DNA of 64,000 bases from Qipengyuania aurantiaca (GCF_019711375.1 NZ_CP081295.1:1426001-1490000); one strand, 5' to 3'. Positions 35,834 to 45,044 are shown, counted from the first letter of the stretch. Translations and numbers: made by a program. The notes: generated from the sequence alone by a model not told the origin.

Positions 35834-37223
35834 GGGCACCTTTTGCCCGGACGAGGTCTGCTGAGGCCTGCTGCTGTTCTCGCAGGGCCCGGTTGAGGTC
35901 AGCCTTCGAGATCGCTCCTGCGGCAAAACGTTGGCGGTTCAGGTCCGCCGCGCCGTCAGCCTGCTTCTTGATTTGCATACTGGCAGCGAGCGCCACACGC
36001 TGCTGGCCGAAGCGAGCCAAGGCACGTTCGGCGTCTTGCAGTGCCAGAAGCACCGTCTGCTGGTAATTGGCGACTGCTTCGTTGCGCGCCGCCCCGGCTT
36101 GGTCGATCGCAGCGTCTACCCTGCCGAAATCCAGAAAATTCCACTGGAGGCGCGGGATCGCGAGTGCGGAGAAATCGCCGACATCGACAACGTCGTCCAA
36201 CGAGGATCCGCCGAGGCCCAGGATCCCCGTGAAGGACAATTTCGGGAACCGCGCCGCCTCGGCCACCCCGATCCGCGCCGTCGACGCGGCAAGAGACCGT
36301 TCGGCCGCCCTTATGTCAGGCCGACGCGCCACCAGGCTTGCCGGATCGCCGATCGCGACCTGCTCTGGCGGCATGGGAATGGAATGCGCAGTCGTGAGCG
36401 CTGCATCAACTGATCCCGGCACCTGTCCGGTCAGTATAGCGAGTGCATCAGACAGGACTGCGATATCCGCTTCAGCTTCGGCAAGTTGTGACTTGAGCAT
36501 CTCCAGTTCGGCATTCGCGGTGCCTACCGGGAAAAGCGGCAATGCACCGCGCTGATAGCGTTGGTATGTCAGCGCCAGGATCTCTTCCTGCAACGAAGTC
36601 TGCGCCTCAAATTGCTCTGCGCGGAATTGGGCCTCCCGCAAATTGACGTAGGTGCTGGCCACTTGGGCAGTCAACTGGACCTTTGCGTCCTCTGCATTGG
36701 CCACCGTTGCAGCAGCTTGGGCATTGCTGGCTTCAATGCGCCTGCGCGAGCCACCGGCGAACTCCAGCTCCCAGTTGGCGTTAAGGCCCACATTGAAAAA
36801 GCTGAGCGAGTCATCGATTTCTGCGTCGGAATTGGTTTGCTCTGACGGGGGGGGCGCCCCGCCTTGAATGTCGAGACCAGGAAGCCGGCCCTGCACGGTG
36901 CTGGCCTGTGCCCCAAGCGATGGCATTCGACCCGCACGGTCTTGCCTGATGGATTCCCGTGCCTGGGCAATGCGCGCCTGCGCTGCGGCGAGCGAAGGGT
37001 TGCCGGACAGCGCAGCCTCCACCAGCCGCGTCAACTCGGGATCGCCGAGCAGCAGCCACCATTGAGCGACAACCGGATCAGATGCGCTCACATCACTGCC
37101 AGCGCGCACAAAGCGAGTGCCCGTGTCTGCTGACACAACTTCCGGGGGGCCTGCATAATCGGGCCCTGCCGTGCATCCAGCTAGCAAGGCGATAGTGATA
37201 ATCGGAGGTAGCAAGTGGCGCAT
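35763..37223 (-). CDS. Outer-membrane efflux lipoprotein (NodT/OprM family)
   Basis: The ~486-residue protein begins with a lipoprotein signal ending LLAGC (TAGPDY follows, typical of the family) and has duplicated outer-membrane-factor repeats: NPSLAAAQARIAQARESIRQ, LVARRPDIRAAERSLAASTARIGVAEAARFPKL (shown here by its ends), and the DLNRQRFAAGAISKADL segment. It forms the outer-membrane channel of the EmrAB-like pump encoded just upstream (10-base gap). ATG at 37223 puts the signal peptide at the N-terminus. Confidence 0.93.
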   Translation of the reverse strand: MRHLLPPIITIALLAGCTAGPDYAGPPEVVSADTGTRFVRAGSDVSASDPVVAQWWLLLGDPELTRLVEAALSGNPSLAAAQARIAQARESIRQDRAGRMPSLGAQASTVQGRLPGLDIQGGAPPPSEQTNSDAEIDDSLSFFNVGLNANWELEFAGGSRRRIEASNAQAAATVANAEDAKVQLTAQVASTYVNLREAQFRAEQFEAQTSLQEEILALTYQRYQRGALPLFPVGTANAELEMLKSQLAEAEADIAVLSDALAILTGQVPGSVDAALTTAHSIPMPPEQVAIGDPASLVARRPDIRAAERSLAASTARIGVAEAARFPKLSFTGILGLGGSSLDDVVDVGDFSALAIPRLQWNFLDFGRVDAAIDQAGAARNEAVANYQQTVLLALQDAERALARFGQQRVALAASMQIKKQADGAADLNRQRFAAGAISKADLNRALREQQQASADLVRAKGALTLAWIALQKSLGLGWQEPVRDQ

Positions 37224-37233
37224 AATCTCGGGC

Positions 37234-38805
37234 TCAGTGCATCGAAAGGGAGACATTTTCCGGAAGCGGCTTGAGGAACAGAACAAGCGGGACCGTCGCG
37301 AGTGTGAGAAGTCCCATCACCAGAAAGACATCATTGTAGGTCATGATGAACGCTTCGCGCTGGAGAGTGCCGCCGAGTGCCGCCATCGCCCGTTCCATAT
37401 CGCCCAAGCTTCGCGCCAGTCCGTCGAGATAGGTCTGCAGCGAAACGCTGTTCGCATTCAGCGTTTCTTCCATGCGCCTCGTATGGTGCCAAATTCGCTG
37501 GTCCTGGAACGAAGCGAGGGCCGAGAGGGCGAATGATCCGCCAAGATTGCGGGCCGCGTTGAAAATGCCCGAGGCATCGCCCGCGTCTTCCTTGGCCACC
37601 GACGCAACCGTTGCCTGATTCAGGAACATCATCGCAAGTATCATTCCGGCCCCGCGGATAAGCTGACTTTCAGTGAAGACAGCGCCGCCGGATTCGGCGG
37701 TCAGACTCGTGCTGACAAAGCAGCTGATCGCCATCAGCAGCATTCCGGTGCCGACGGCAATGCGGATGTCCACCTTGCGGATCATCAGGGGCAGAACCGG
37801 CATCAGGAGAAAGGCCGGGACACCCATCCAGAAGATGACCAGTCCCGTCTGAAAAGCATTATAGTCAGAGATGATCGCCAGAAACTGCGGAATGACATAG
37901 GTCGAACCATACATCACCATGCCCAGGGCGAGCGCCATGATCGCGACGCTGGCGAACTGTCGATTGAACAGGAGCTGCAACTTCAAGACTGGCTTGCGTG
38001 CCTTCACCTGTCCGTAAATCAAACAGGCAAAGCCGATAATGGTCACCACCGTTAGCCAGCGAATGAGTGAGGACTCGAACCATTCCTCACGGTGCCCTTC
38101 CTCGAGTACAACAGTCAGACCGCCCAGTCCGAGGATCAGCCCGAGAATGCCAGCCCAATCGGCGTCCGTGAGATATTCCCATTTGGGCTTTTCGTGAGGC
38201 AGCCCGATAAACAGCAAGAGCAGCAGGATTGCGCAGACTGGCACATTGACGAAAAAGGCATAGTGCCAGCTCAGGTTCTCGGTCAGCCAGCCGCCGATCA
38301 ATGGCCCCATCACGGGGCCAAGAACCACAGTCATGCCGAACAGGGCCATTCCGATTGGCTGTTGGTGCGGCGGTAATCGTTTAGCCACAATAGTCATTGC
38401 GGTCGGAATGAGGACTCCGCCCGTGAATCCCTGACCCGTTCGGCCGATGATCATGGTCGTAAGGTCGGTTGCAATCCCGCATAGCACCGAAAATGCGGTG
38501 AACGCGCTAACCGCGATGATGAGGAGGGTTCGCAGACCGAACAGCCGTTCGAGCCAAGCGCTCAGCGGAATGACGACGATTTCAGCAACGAGAAATGACG
38601 TAGCAATCCAGGTGCCTTCGGCGCCTGTGGCACCGATCTCGCCCTGAATGACGGGGAGTGCGGAATTGACGATTGATATGTCCAGCGTCGCGAGCATGGC
38701 GCCAAGCGCGCCCGCGGCCACAGCGACCCAGGCAGTCACGTCTGCGTTCTTTCGGCCCCCGGCCGGCCCGATCGAAGTGTCCTGCGCTGCCAGTATCTCG
38801 GTCAT
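37234..38805 (-). CDS. EmrB/QacA-type MFS drug efflux transporter (DHA2, 14 helices)
   Basis: The 523-residue transporter has the DHA2 features: LATLDISIVNSALPVIQGEIG in helix 1, TWIATSFLVAEIVVIPLSAW, the motif A region FGLRTLLIIAV, and motif C GPVMGPLIGGWLTENLSW. It uses the proton gradient to expel hydrophobic compounds through the EmrA and outer-membrane partners. Its start overlaps the emrA stop (ATGA), so the operon is emrA-emrB-OMF. Confidence 0.94.
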   Translation of the reverse strand: MTEILAAQDTSIGPAGGRKNADVTAWVAVAAGALGAMLATLDISIVNSALPVIQGEIGATGAEGTWIATSFLVAEIVVIPLSAWLERLFGLRTLLIIAVSAFTAFSVLCGIATDLTTMIIGRTGQGFTGGVLIPTAMTIVAKRLPPHQQPIGMALFGMTVVLGPVMGPLIGGWLTENLSWHYAFFVNVPVCAILLLLLFIGLPHEKPKWEYLTDADWAGILGLILGLGGLTVVLEEGHREEWFESSLIRWLTVVTIIGFACLIYGQVKARKPVLKLQLLFNRQFASVAIMALALGMVMYGSTYVIPQFLAIISDYNAFQTGLVIFWMGVPAFLLMPVLPLMIRKVDIRIAVGTGMLLMAISCFVSTSLTAESGGAVFTESQLIRGAGMILAMMFLNQATVASVAKEDAGDASGIFNAARNLGGSFALSALASFQDQRIWHHTRRMEETLNANSVSLQTYLDGLARSLGDMERAMAALGGTLQREAFIMTYNDVFLVMGLLTLATVPLVLFLKPLPENVSLSMH

Positions 38806-39929
38806 TGAGTCCGACTCGAGATCTCTTCCAATTCGCCGGCAGCATTCCGGGTGTCGACCGTAGCCACTACCGACATGCCGGGAACGAGCAGACGCCGCAC
38901 TTCAGGGGGAGCATCGATACCGATGCGGACGGGTATCCGTTGAACGATCTTGGTAAAGTTGCCGGTGGCATTTTCGGGGGGGAGGATGGAAAATTCCGCG
39001 CCCGTTCCCGGCGATATGCTGACCACTCGTCCCGCGATCTCAAGGTCGGGTAGGGCGTCAACTTCGAGCCTGACGCTTTGGCCGGCCCGGATCAGGCCGA
39101 CCTGCGTTTCCTTGAAGTTTGCCGTCACGTAGATCGCCCTCACCGGAACCACCGTCATCAAACGTTGACCCGGTTGCACGAACTGGCCCACCCTCACCGA
39201 GAGATCGCCGACGCGTCCGGCCTTGCTGGCGCGCAGCAAGGTCGATTCAACCGTAAGGTCGGCTGTTTCCAGCTGAGCGCGAGCAGCGTCCGCCTGCGCC
39301 TGGGTCTGGTTGATCTGCTCGAACAGGGTCCCTCGGCGCGCGGTCGCGGCAGCCACCGCCGCCTGCGCGGCGACGAGTTCGGCCCGCGCTTGCCGCGCCT
39401 GCGCCTCATACTGGTCTAGCTTTTCCCGCGGTTCGGCTCCTGTCGCGGCAAGGGGCCGATATCGCGCCACCTGGTCGTTCGCGAGGTCCAGTGCTGCGCG
39501 CGCGGCGGCGAGTTGGCCCCGCGCCTGGCGAATGGCTGCATCCTGTTCGGCTACCTGAGAACGGATTGTGTCGGCACCGGCCAGGGTCGCAGCGATCTGT
39601 GCGCGCGCCTGTTGCGCTTGCGCCTGATAATCCCGCAGATCCAGTTGTACGAGGGCTCCGCCGCGAGCAACCTGCTCGTTCTCCCCCACGAAGACCTCTT
39701 CGACGTATCCCGCTACCTTGGAAGAGATAACGACGCTGTCGGCAGCGACATAGGCGTTATCGGTCGTCTGCATGTACTGTCCGTAGGTTACGTGCCGGTA
39801 GTACCACCAGATCCCGCCAAGCAGCACGGCAAGACCAACGATGATTAGCACGATGCGCAAGCCACGCCGCGATTGCGGTTTCGTTGGGGTTGTGCCCTCC
39901 TGCTCCGGTTGGTTGGAGTTATCGGTCAT
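38802..39929 (-). CDS. EmrA/HlyD-type membrane fusion protein
   Basis: The 375-residue adaptor has a single N-terminal helix (LRIVLIIVGLAVLLGGIWW), a biotinyl-lipoyl-like half (DNAYVAADSVVISSKVAGYV), a long coiled coil (about 95-215, Ala/Gln/Arg-rich) and a beta-barrel (VRAIYVTANFKETQVGLIRAGQ). It links EmrB to the outer-membrane factor. First gene of the operon; its start is 125 bases from the divergent marR gene. Confidence 0.94.
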   Translation of the reverse strand: MTDNSNQPEQEGTTPTKPQSRRGLRIVLIIVGLAVLLGGIWWYYRHVTYGQYMQTTDNAYVAADSVVISSKVAGYVEEVFVGENEQVARGGALVQLDLRDYQAQAQQARAQIAATLAGADTIRSQVAEQDAAIRQARGQLAAARAALDLANDQVARYRPLAATGAEPREKLDQYEAQARQARAELVAAQAAVAAATARRGTLFEQINQTQAQADAARAQLETADLTVESTLLRASKAGRVGDLSVRVGQFVQPGQRLMTVVPVRAIYVTANFKETQVGLIRAGQSVRLEVDALPDLEIAGRVVSISPGTGAEFSILPPENATGNFTKIVQRIPVRIGIDAPPEVRRLLVPGMSVVATVDTRNAAGELEEISSRTQ

Positions 39930-39991
39930 CTGACTCTTTCGGCAGCCTCAGTAAAAGGTGAACGCGTCTCGCGCCCTATGAGCCGTGAGTC

Positions 39992-40010
39992 AGATAGTAA
40001 AGGCATTTAG
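39992..40010 (-). promoter_or_regulatory. Candidate MarR operator in the emrA-marR intergenic region
   Basis: On the minus strand CTAAATGCCTTTACTATCT matches the motif before the hydrolase operon (34393) in 15 of the first 18 positions. It lies between the divergent emrA and marR genes, where a MarR repressor would control both. Confidence 0.55.
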
Positions 40011-40054
40011 CAGTTTGCATTTGGGCATCCGAGGCTATCCGACTACACAGCGCT

Positions 40055-40546
40055 ATGGATGAAAAACCAGATACCATGTCACGGTCTCAGCGTCGGCAGA
40101 AGGTCATCACCGATGATGACCGCATTCTCTATCTTATGGACGAGATCAGTCGCGGCGCGCGCAGAGTGTACGATGCGAGGGTCGCCAGGATCGGTCTCAA
40201 TCAGACACAGTGGAGGATCATCGGACAACTTCTTCGCGATCCTGCCCTTACGCAGGCTGAAATCGCCAAGAAACTGGAACTGGAATCGGCGACCATCGGC
40301 CAGGCGGTTGCAGGTCTTTGCGCACGCGGGCTGATGAAAAGGCTTCGAGCTGAGACGGATCGGCGAGCGTGGCAGCTCATCCTCACGGAGCAGCTTGACG
40401 ATCTGCTGCCCGAACTGAGAGGCTCCGCGGATAGGCTTCATGGTCTGCTTTGGCGCGACATTGCCGCCGACGAGAAGCAAACGTTGCAGCAGATTCTTGC
40501 AAGGGTATCGGAAAATCTGGACCAACTCCGGGCCGAGGCTGAGTAA
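40055..40546 (+). CDS. MarR-family transcriptional regulator
   Basis: The 163-residue protein has the winged-helix core: NQTQWRIIGQLLRDPALTQAEIAKKLELESATIGQAVAGL (seen from 40199 to 40318), then RRAWQLILTE as the wing and a C-terminal dimer helix. MarR proteins are dimeric repressors released by phenolic or hydrophobic ligands. It diverges from the efflux operon and shares a transcript with the downstream UbiB-family kinase (4-base gap). Confidence 0.93.
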   Translation: MDEKPDTMSRSQRRQKVITDDDRILYLMDEISRGARRVYDARVARIGLNQTQWRIIGQLLRDPALTQAEIAKKLELESATIGQAVAGLCARGLMKRLRAETDRRAWQLILTEQLDDLLPELRGSADRLHGLLWRDIAADEKQTLQQILARVSENLDQLRAEAE

Positions 40547-40550
40547 AATC

Positions 40551-42137
40551 ATGGCATCGCCCCCGGAAAAGCCTATCAGCAGCATCGCTCGCGCCGCGGA
40601 GATCGGCCAAATCCTAATGAGGCACGGCGCGAAGAATCTCGCCGGAGCCCTCGGATTTATTCCCTCTTCGAGCAATGTCATCGATCCTCGCGAATTTCGT
40701 CCGGCTGCAGTTGTGGCGTTCCTCCGTGACATCGGGCCAGTCGGCATAAAGCTGGGGCAACTCCTCGCCACCCGAAGCGATCTGTTTACCGAACACTGGA
40801 TCACGGCATTCTCAACCCTGCACGATCAGGTGTCGTCAGTGCCCTTCGCAGATATCGAGCCCGTACTTGCTTCAAGCTGGGGTGAGGACTGGCGGAGCGA
40901 CTTTGCGCAGTTCGACGAAAAGCCTTTGGCCTCTGCCTCCATAGCGCAAACCTATTCCGCCAGACTGCGGGACGGAAGCGAGGTCATCGTGAAGGTTCGG
41001 CGGCCAGGCACTGCCGCTCGGATGGAGGCTGATGTGCGCCTCCTTATACGCCTTGCCGGGATCGTGGAAGCACGGTCGCCGGATATCGCGCGTTACCGGC
41101 CAGTCGAGTTTCTGCGGACCTTCGGCCGCAATCTTGCCTGGGAGATGGACCTCGCTGCGGAATCCCGAGCCTGCGAGCGGATCGGCGCATATCTCGATAC
41201 CATCGGCGTCAGGACCCCGGCCATCCATTGGGAACTGACCGGGCTGCGGGTGAACGTTCAGGAACGCCTGTACGGCAGGCCCGCGTCTTCGCTGGGCAGC
41301 CCATCGGGCGACCCGCGGGTGGCGGCTTTCGCTAAAAGCTATGCCAACGCTGTCCTGCGGATGATCATTCTAAACGGCGAATTTCACGGCGACCCCCATC
41401 CCGGCAATGTTTTCCTGATCGGCGAGCAGGATGTCGGCTTCATCGACTTCGGATCGGTCGGGACGCTCACCAAGGCCAGGCGCGACGAGATCGTCCGCCT
41501 CGTGCTTGCGATTGCTGGTGAGGAAACCAGCGATGTCGCGGATGTCCTGCTCGCATGGGCGGGGGAGCCGAAGGTGGATCGCGATGCGCTCGCGGTGGAT
41601 CTGGATCAGTTGATTGGAGAGTTCAGGGGGACCGTGCTATCTGGCATCGAGTTCTCGCAGATTTTTTCCCGCGTTTTCGATCTGTTGCGGGATTATCGAC
41701 TGGTTCTGCCACCTGATCTGGCCATTCTTCTGCGTACCTTGTTGACTGCAGAGGGCTTCGTCCGATCGCTGGCACCGGACTACAACATCGCCGAAGAGAC
41801 CCGGCCGATCATGACGGAGCTTCTCGCCGAGCGGTTCTCGCTCGGCAGCGCTCGGTCGGGTTTGAAGAGACTTCGCGGTCAGCTGCTGGGTTTGTCGGCG
41901 TCCTTGCCCGACATACTTGCCACTGCGAACTCGATCGCAAAGTCAGGATATGTGCCGGTTCAGCTCGATCCGCTCAGTATCGAGCAGCTCGCTGGACTTC
42001 GCAATGAGCGTCAGTCCTTGAAAGGCCCTCTAGCTGCCGCATTGATCATAGCTAGCGCGTTGCTTGTCGATCAATCCTGGCTTCTGGCTGGCGGCGCGCT
42101 TGTGATTGCTGGGGTGGTGCTCATCCGAAAGTCATAA
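40551..42137 (+). CDS. UbiB/AarF-family (ABC1) atypical kinase, element-encoded
   Basis: The 528-residue protein has the ABC1 hallmarks: KxGQ in GIKLGQLLATRSDLF, an Ala-rich nucleotide loop (PLASASIAQTYSARLRDG), the catalytic FHGDPHPGN and DFG in FIDFGSVGTL, and two C-terminal hydrophobic helices. Sequence differs clearly from the chromosomal UbiB at 317-1873, and it is cotranscribed with marR. It might protect quinone or membrane lipid metabolism during exposure to the compound handled by the pump; this role is a guess. ATG at 40551. Confidence 0.9.
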   Translation: MASPPEKPISSIARAAEIGQILMRHGAKNLAGALGFIPSSSNVIDPREFRPAAVVAFLRDIGPVGIKLGQLLATRSDLFTEHWITAFSTLHDQVSSVPFADIEPVLASSWGEDWRSDFAQFDEKPLASASIAQTYSARLRDGSEVIVKVRRPGTAARMEADVRLLIRLAGIVEARSPDIARYRPVEFLRTFGRNLAWEMDLAAESRACERIGAYLDTIGVRTPAIHWELTGLRVNVQERLYGRPASSLGSPSGDPRVAAFAKSYANAVLRMIILNGEFHGDPHPGNVFLIGEQDVGFIDFGSVGTLTKARRDEIVRLVLAIAGEETSDVADVLLAWAGEPKVDRDALAVDLDQLIGEFRGTVLSGIEFSQIFSRVFDLLRDYRLVLPPDLAILLRTLLTAEGFVRSLAPDYNIAEETRPIMTELLAERFSLGSARSGLKRLRGQLLGLSASLPDILATANSIAKSGYVPVQLDPLSIEQLAGLRNERQSLKGPLAAALIIASALLVDQSWLLAGGALVIAGVVLIRKS

Positions 42138-42190
42138 TGAAGGAGCAACTTAATTCGTGCACGGTCACGATACGGCAAAGCCGAACTTAA

Positions 42191-42367
42191 CGAGGATTTC
42201 ATGCGCCTCACTTCAGCGACCAAGACGCATCGCGAAGAAAATTTTTCGACCTATTGCGATTGAAGGCTTATTTTCCTCAATCAGACGAAACTTTGGAACA
42301 GCAGCTTTCAGGTTTGTCCTCGCCTGACTTTATGGCTGCTATTAGGGCGCAAAGCCGTCATCATTAG
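42191..42367 (+). pseudogene. Possible remnant of the C-terminus of a lost gene
   Basis: A stop-bounded frame without a good start codon encodes about 58 residues with a protein-like end (KAYFPQSDETLEQQLSGL...AAIRAQSRHH). It lies in the 300-base gap between the kinase and ardC, which otherwise shows nothing but the ardC ribosome site. Could be a chance frame. Confidence 0.25.
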
Positions 42368-42437
42368 ACGAGAGGGGAGGAAGCTTTTGCTTTTCCTGAA
42401 CCGGGACATGTCCGTCTCGGCGATCAGGAGAACTCCC

Positions 42438-43367
42438 ATGACCAAGTCCCGCCGCACTGCTTCGACTTCGCCTTCCCAGCGCATCACCGCCGCCATCATC
42501 GAAAAGCTCGAGCAAGGCACAAAGCCCTGGGTCAAGCCGTGGCGCGGTGTACCCGTCTCGCGGCCCTTGCGATCCTGCGGGACGCCCTATCGCGGCATGA
42601 ACACCTTCTGGTTGTGGATGGTGGCCGACGGCTGTGGCTACGCCTCGCCCTACTGGATGACCTATCGCCAATGCCAGAAGCTAGGCGGACAGGTCCGCAA
42701 GGGTGAGAAATCGACCATCGCGATCTTCTACAAGAGCTACACCAAAGAGGTCGAGAACGCCGAAGGCGAAGCTGACACCGAGAACCGGCGCGTGCTCAAG
42801 GCCTATGCCGTGTTCAACGCTGACCAGTGCGATGGCCTCCCAGCATTTTACCATCCCCAGCCGCTGGTTGCCGCACTTGAGCCCGAAGGACGCGAAGACC
42901 GGCTCGATGCCTTCTTTGCTCATATCGGCGCAGACCTGCGCCATCACGGTGCGCAGGCTTATTACGAGCCGCTGCGCGACCGGGTCACCATGCCACCAGC
43001 CGAACTATTCGAAGCCTACGACCACTACTACGCGACACTCGCACACGAGTTGTCGCACTGGACGGGTCATTCTTCGCGGCTCGACCGCGACCTCAAGAAC
43101 CGCTTCGGCAGCGACGCCTATGCTGCTGAAGAACTGATCGCAGAACTGTCCTCCGCCATTCTCGGGGCAGAACTGGGCCTTCCGGTAACCCACCTCGACC
43201 ATCACGCCAGCTACATCGCGTCTTGGCTCCAGATCCTCAAATCGGACGAGCGCGCGATCCTCACCGCCGCGGCCAAGGCCGAGGAAGCGGCCAGCCTGCT
43301 GCTCGGACTGGGCGGATACCAATCAAGCGAAGGCGAGACCGATGTCGATCTCGCTGATGCAGCCTGA
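42438..43367 (+). CDS. ArdC-type antirestriction protein (ssDNA-binding, zinc metallopeptidase-like)
   Basis: The 309-residue protein has the N-terminal ArdC domain (ITAAIIEKLEQGTKPWVKPW; YRGMNTFWLWM; KLGGQVRKGEKSTIAIFYK) and a C-terminal metallopeptidase-like domain with HELSHWTGH (HExxH-type zinc site) and AAEELIAELSSAILGAELG. ArdC proteins travel on conjugative plasmids, coat incoming ssDNA and protect it from restriction. The start has the ATCAGGAGAACTCCC leader also found before parB. Confidence 0.93.
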   Translation: MTKSRRTASTSPSQRITAAIIEKLEQGTKPWVKPWRGVPVSRPLRSCGTPYRGMNTFWLWMVADGCGYASPYWMTYRQCQKLGGQVRKGEKSTIAIFYKSYTKEVENAEGEADTENRRVLKAYAVFNADQCDGLPAFYHPQPLVAALEPEGREDRLDAFFAHIGADLRHHGAQAYYEPLRDRVTMPPAELFEAYDHYYATLAHELSHWTGHSSRLDRDLKNRFGSDAYAAEELIAELSSAILGAELGLPVTHLDHHASYIASWLQILKSDERAILTAAAKAEEAASLLLGLGGYQSSEGETDVDLADAA

Positions 43368-43378
43368 GGAGCGGTGAG

Positions 43379-43819
43379 ATGGGACGTTCCGTCAGCTATC
43401 CAACTGGCTCCGTGGTTGCCTTTCACCTGCTTGATGACGGCGAAGACGACGATGTCGACTGGGCCTACGAGTGCCTCGTCGAAGAGGTCATCGATGCCGC
43501 GAAGGCGGCCTTTCCTTCTTTCGAGCGCTTCGAGGGATGGCGCGGCCGCGAGGACCGTATCCTCCTGCGCAACGCCTTCGCCGATTGCGGCATATCGACC
43601 TATTGCGGGCTCGCCGCGATCTGGCTCGCCGAGCGCGATGACGCTCGCTATTGGGAAGCCGATTTCTACAACCCACGAACGGCGAGAGCACGGCACTGGC
43701 TTGGCCAGGTCTCTGGTAGGTTCATCGACCTGTTTGGTGAGTTGCGCCTGGTAGGGCGGTTCTCGAATGGCGAAGCGATCTTCGAGCGCTCCCGATCCAA
43801 CTGCGACACCGGGTCCTGA
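43379..43819 (+). CDS. Conserved-looking plasmid/ICE hypothetical protein
   Basis: The 146-residue acidic protein (MGRSVSYPTGSVVAFHLLDD; WEADFYNPRTARARHWLGQV) lacks known motifs. It follows ardC by 11 bases and is probably cotranscribed; similarly sized genes often accompany ardC on sphingomonad plasmids (recollection, not checked). Confidence 0.7.
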   Translation: MGRSVSYPTGSVVAFHLLDDGEDDDVDWAYECLVEEVIDAAKAAFPSFERFEGWRGREDRILLRNAFADCGISTYCGLAAIWLAERDDARYWEADFYNPRTARARHWLGQVSGRFIDLFGELRLVGRFSNGEAIFERSRSNCDTGS

Positions 43820-43830
43820 TTCTGCCTCAT

Positions 43831-43988
43831 CCCTGTCCGCCGGGAGAGGCCCTTGGGCCGGTCGGGGCGAGCCACAACCTGCGGCCCGTCGGCCCGTGTT
43901 GCCCGCGCCAGCCTAGGGCCGCAGGTTTCCCGCTGCGCGGTGCGTCTCGCCCCTTCTCCCGGCCCTGATCGGGCTCCGGCGGACAGGG
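43831..43988. other. Nested long inverted repeat before the DUF2493 gene
   Basis: Four properly nested perfect inverted repeats span 158 bases: CCCTGTCCGCCGG / CCGGCGGACAGGG (43831-43843, 43976-43988), GGGCC / GGCCC (43855, 43961), GGGGCGAG / CTCGCCCC (43864-43871, 43946-43953) and AACCTGCGGCCC / GGGCCGCAGGTT (43876-43887, 43916-43927). The whole can fold into one long imperfect hairpin that ends 50 bases before the next start codon. It may be a structured leader, a termination/attenuation element or a DNA cruciform. Confidence 0.75.
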
Positions 43989-44038
43989 CCGAGGCAATGG
44001 TGCCTCCTCTCCTTGTCCCCGCGATCAGGAGACACCCC

Positions 44039-44974
44039 ATGTACGACAGCTTCATCGAGCAGTTGAGCGGCCTTGACCTTTCAGGCCTCAGCATCAGGCC
44101 GACCCCATTCAACGAAACCGACTTTCCCTGCGAGGACGCGATCGAGCAGACGTTTGGCGCCGTATGGTCCGACCTCTTCGCGATGTTTTCCGACACGGCC
44201 CTGGAAGCTGATGCCGAGGACATTGCCTGGGGCGTGGTCAATCTCTTCCACCGCGCAGCCAGCCGCAAGTCGGCTCAGCTTGACCGGGCCAGCGACGAGA
44301 TCCGTATCCTCCTTGCATCCGCCGATGGCTCCGAAGTGCATTCGAGCAATCTGGAGGAGCAGGTCGAGCGCGCGCAGGCTGCCGAAGCCAGCATGCTGGC
44401 CTTCGAGCAGATGCGTGAGGCTGCGGCAGCACTTTATCGCGACGAGACCGGTTCCTCGTGGAAGCCCGTTTCGAGCTCGCGGACCAGTCATTCGCGCCAC
44501 CTTACCTCGGCCGTGATCGATGCCCGCGATTTCCTCCGCGCACGCGCTGAGAACCGGCGTCACGCCTTGATCCCTGAAGGAACTCCGGTCGTCTTTGCTG
44601 GTGGTCGCCAGAGCTTTGAAAGCGCCGAGGACGCGCGCGTTTATGTCGACAATATCTGGGCGACGCTGGACAAGGTTCGCGACGTGGTTCCCGATCTCTT
44701 CCTGGTCCATGGCGGCGACGGCAAGGGTGCCGATCGCCTGGCCGCCAGCTGGGCTGAACGCCGCGAAGTCCAGCAGCTGACCTATTCGCTCGATCGTCGG
44801 CTTGGTGCCCGCGCCGGGTTCAAGCGCAACGAGCAGATGCTCTCGCTCAATCCGCGTTACGTCGTCGCCTTTCCGGGCAATGGCGTGACCGAACGGCTCG
44901 TGATCGATGCCAAGGCACGCCGGATCACCGTGGTTGATCGTCGCGGCCCCTTGGGCACCTCTCCCGGGTCCTGA
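44039..44974 (+). CDS. DUF2493 (SLOG-fold) protein
   Basis: The 311-residue protein has a helical N-terminal half (ETDFPCEDAIEQTFG; DEIRILLASADGSE) and a C-terminal DUF2493 domain of the SLOG superfamily: VVFAGGRQSFESAEDARVY, LFLVHGGDGKGADRLAASWAE and VVAFPGNGVTERLVIDAKA. SLOG domains bind nucleotides or nucleotide-derived signals; this form is common on plasmids and conjugative elements and its role is unknown. The start has ATCAGGAGACACCCC, and a 158-base nested hairpin precedes it. Confidence 0.87.
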   Translation: MYDSFIEQLSGLDLSGLSIRPTPFNETDFPCEDAIEQTFGAVWSDLFAMFSDTALEADAEDIAWGVVNLFHRAASRKSAQLDRASDEIRILLASADGSEVHSSNLEEQVERAQAAEASMLAFEQMREAAAALYRDETGSSWKPVSSSRTSHSRHLTSAVIDARDFLRARAENRRHALIPEGTPVVFAGGRQSFESAEDARVYVDNIWATLDKVRDVVPDLFLVHGGDGKGADRLAASWAERREVQQLTYSLDRRLGARAGFKRNEQMLSLNPRYVVAFPGNGVTERLVIDAKARRITVVDRRGPLGTSPGS

Positions 44975-45044
44975 GGAGGCCTTTACAATCTGCAATTGCA
45001 TTGCCCGGATGTGCATTCGGCGCAGACCCAACTATGGACCGGTC

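Noticed and set aside
43831..43988. CRISPR-like or REP-type repeat array
   Set aside because: The repeats are inverted and nested, each present once, with no regular spacer pattern. No CRISPR array or cas gene was seen anywhere in the window.
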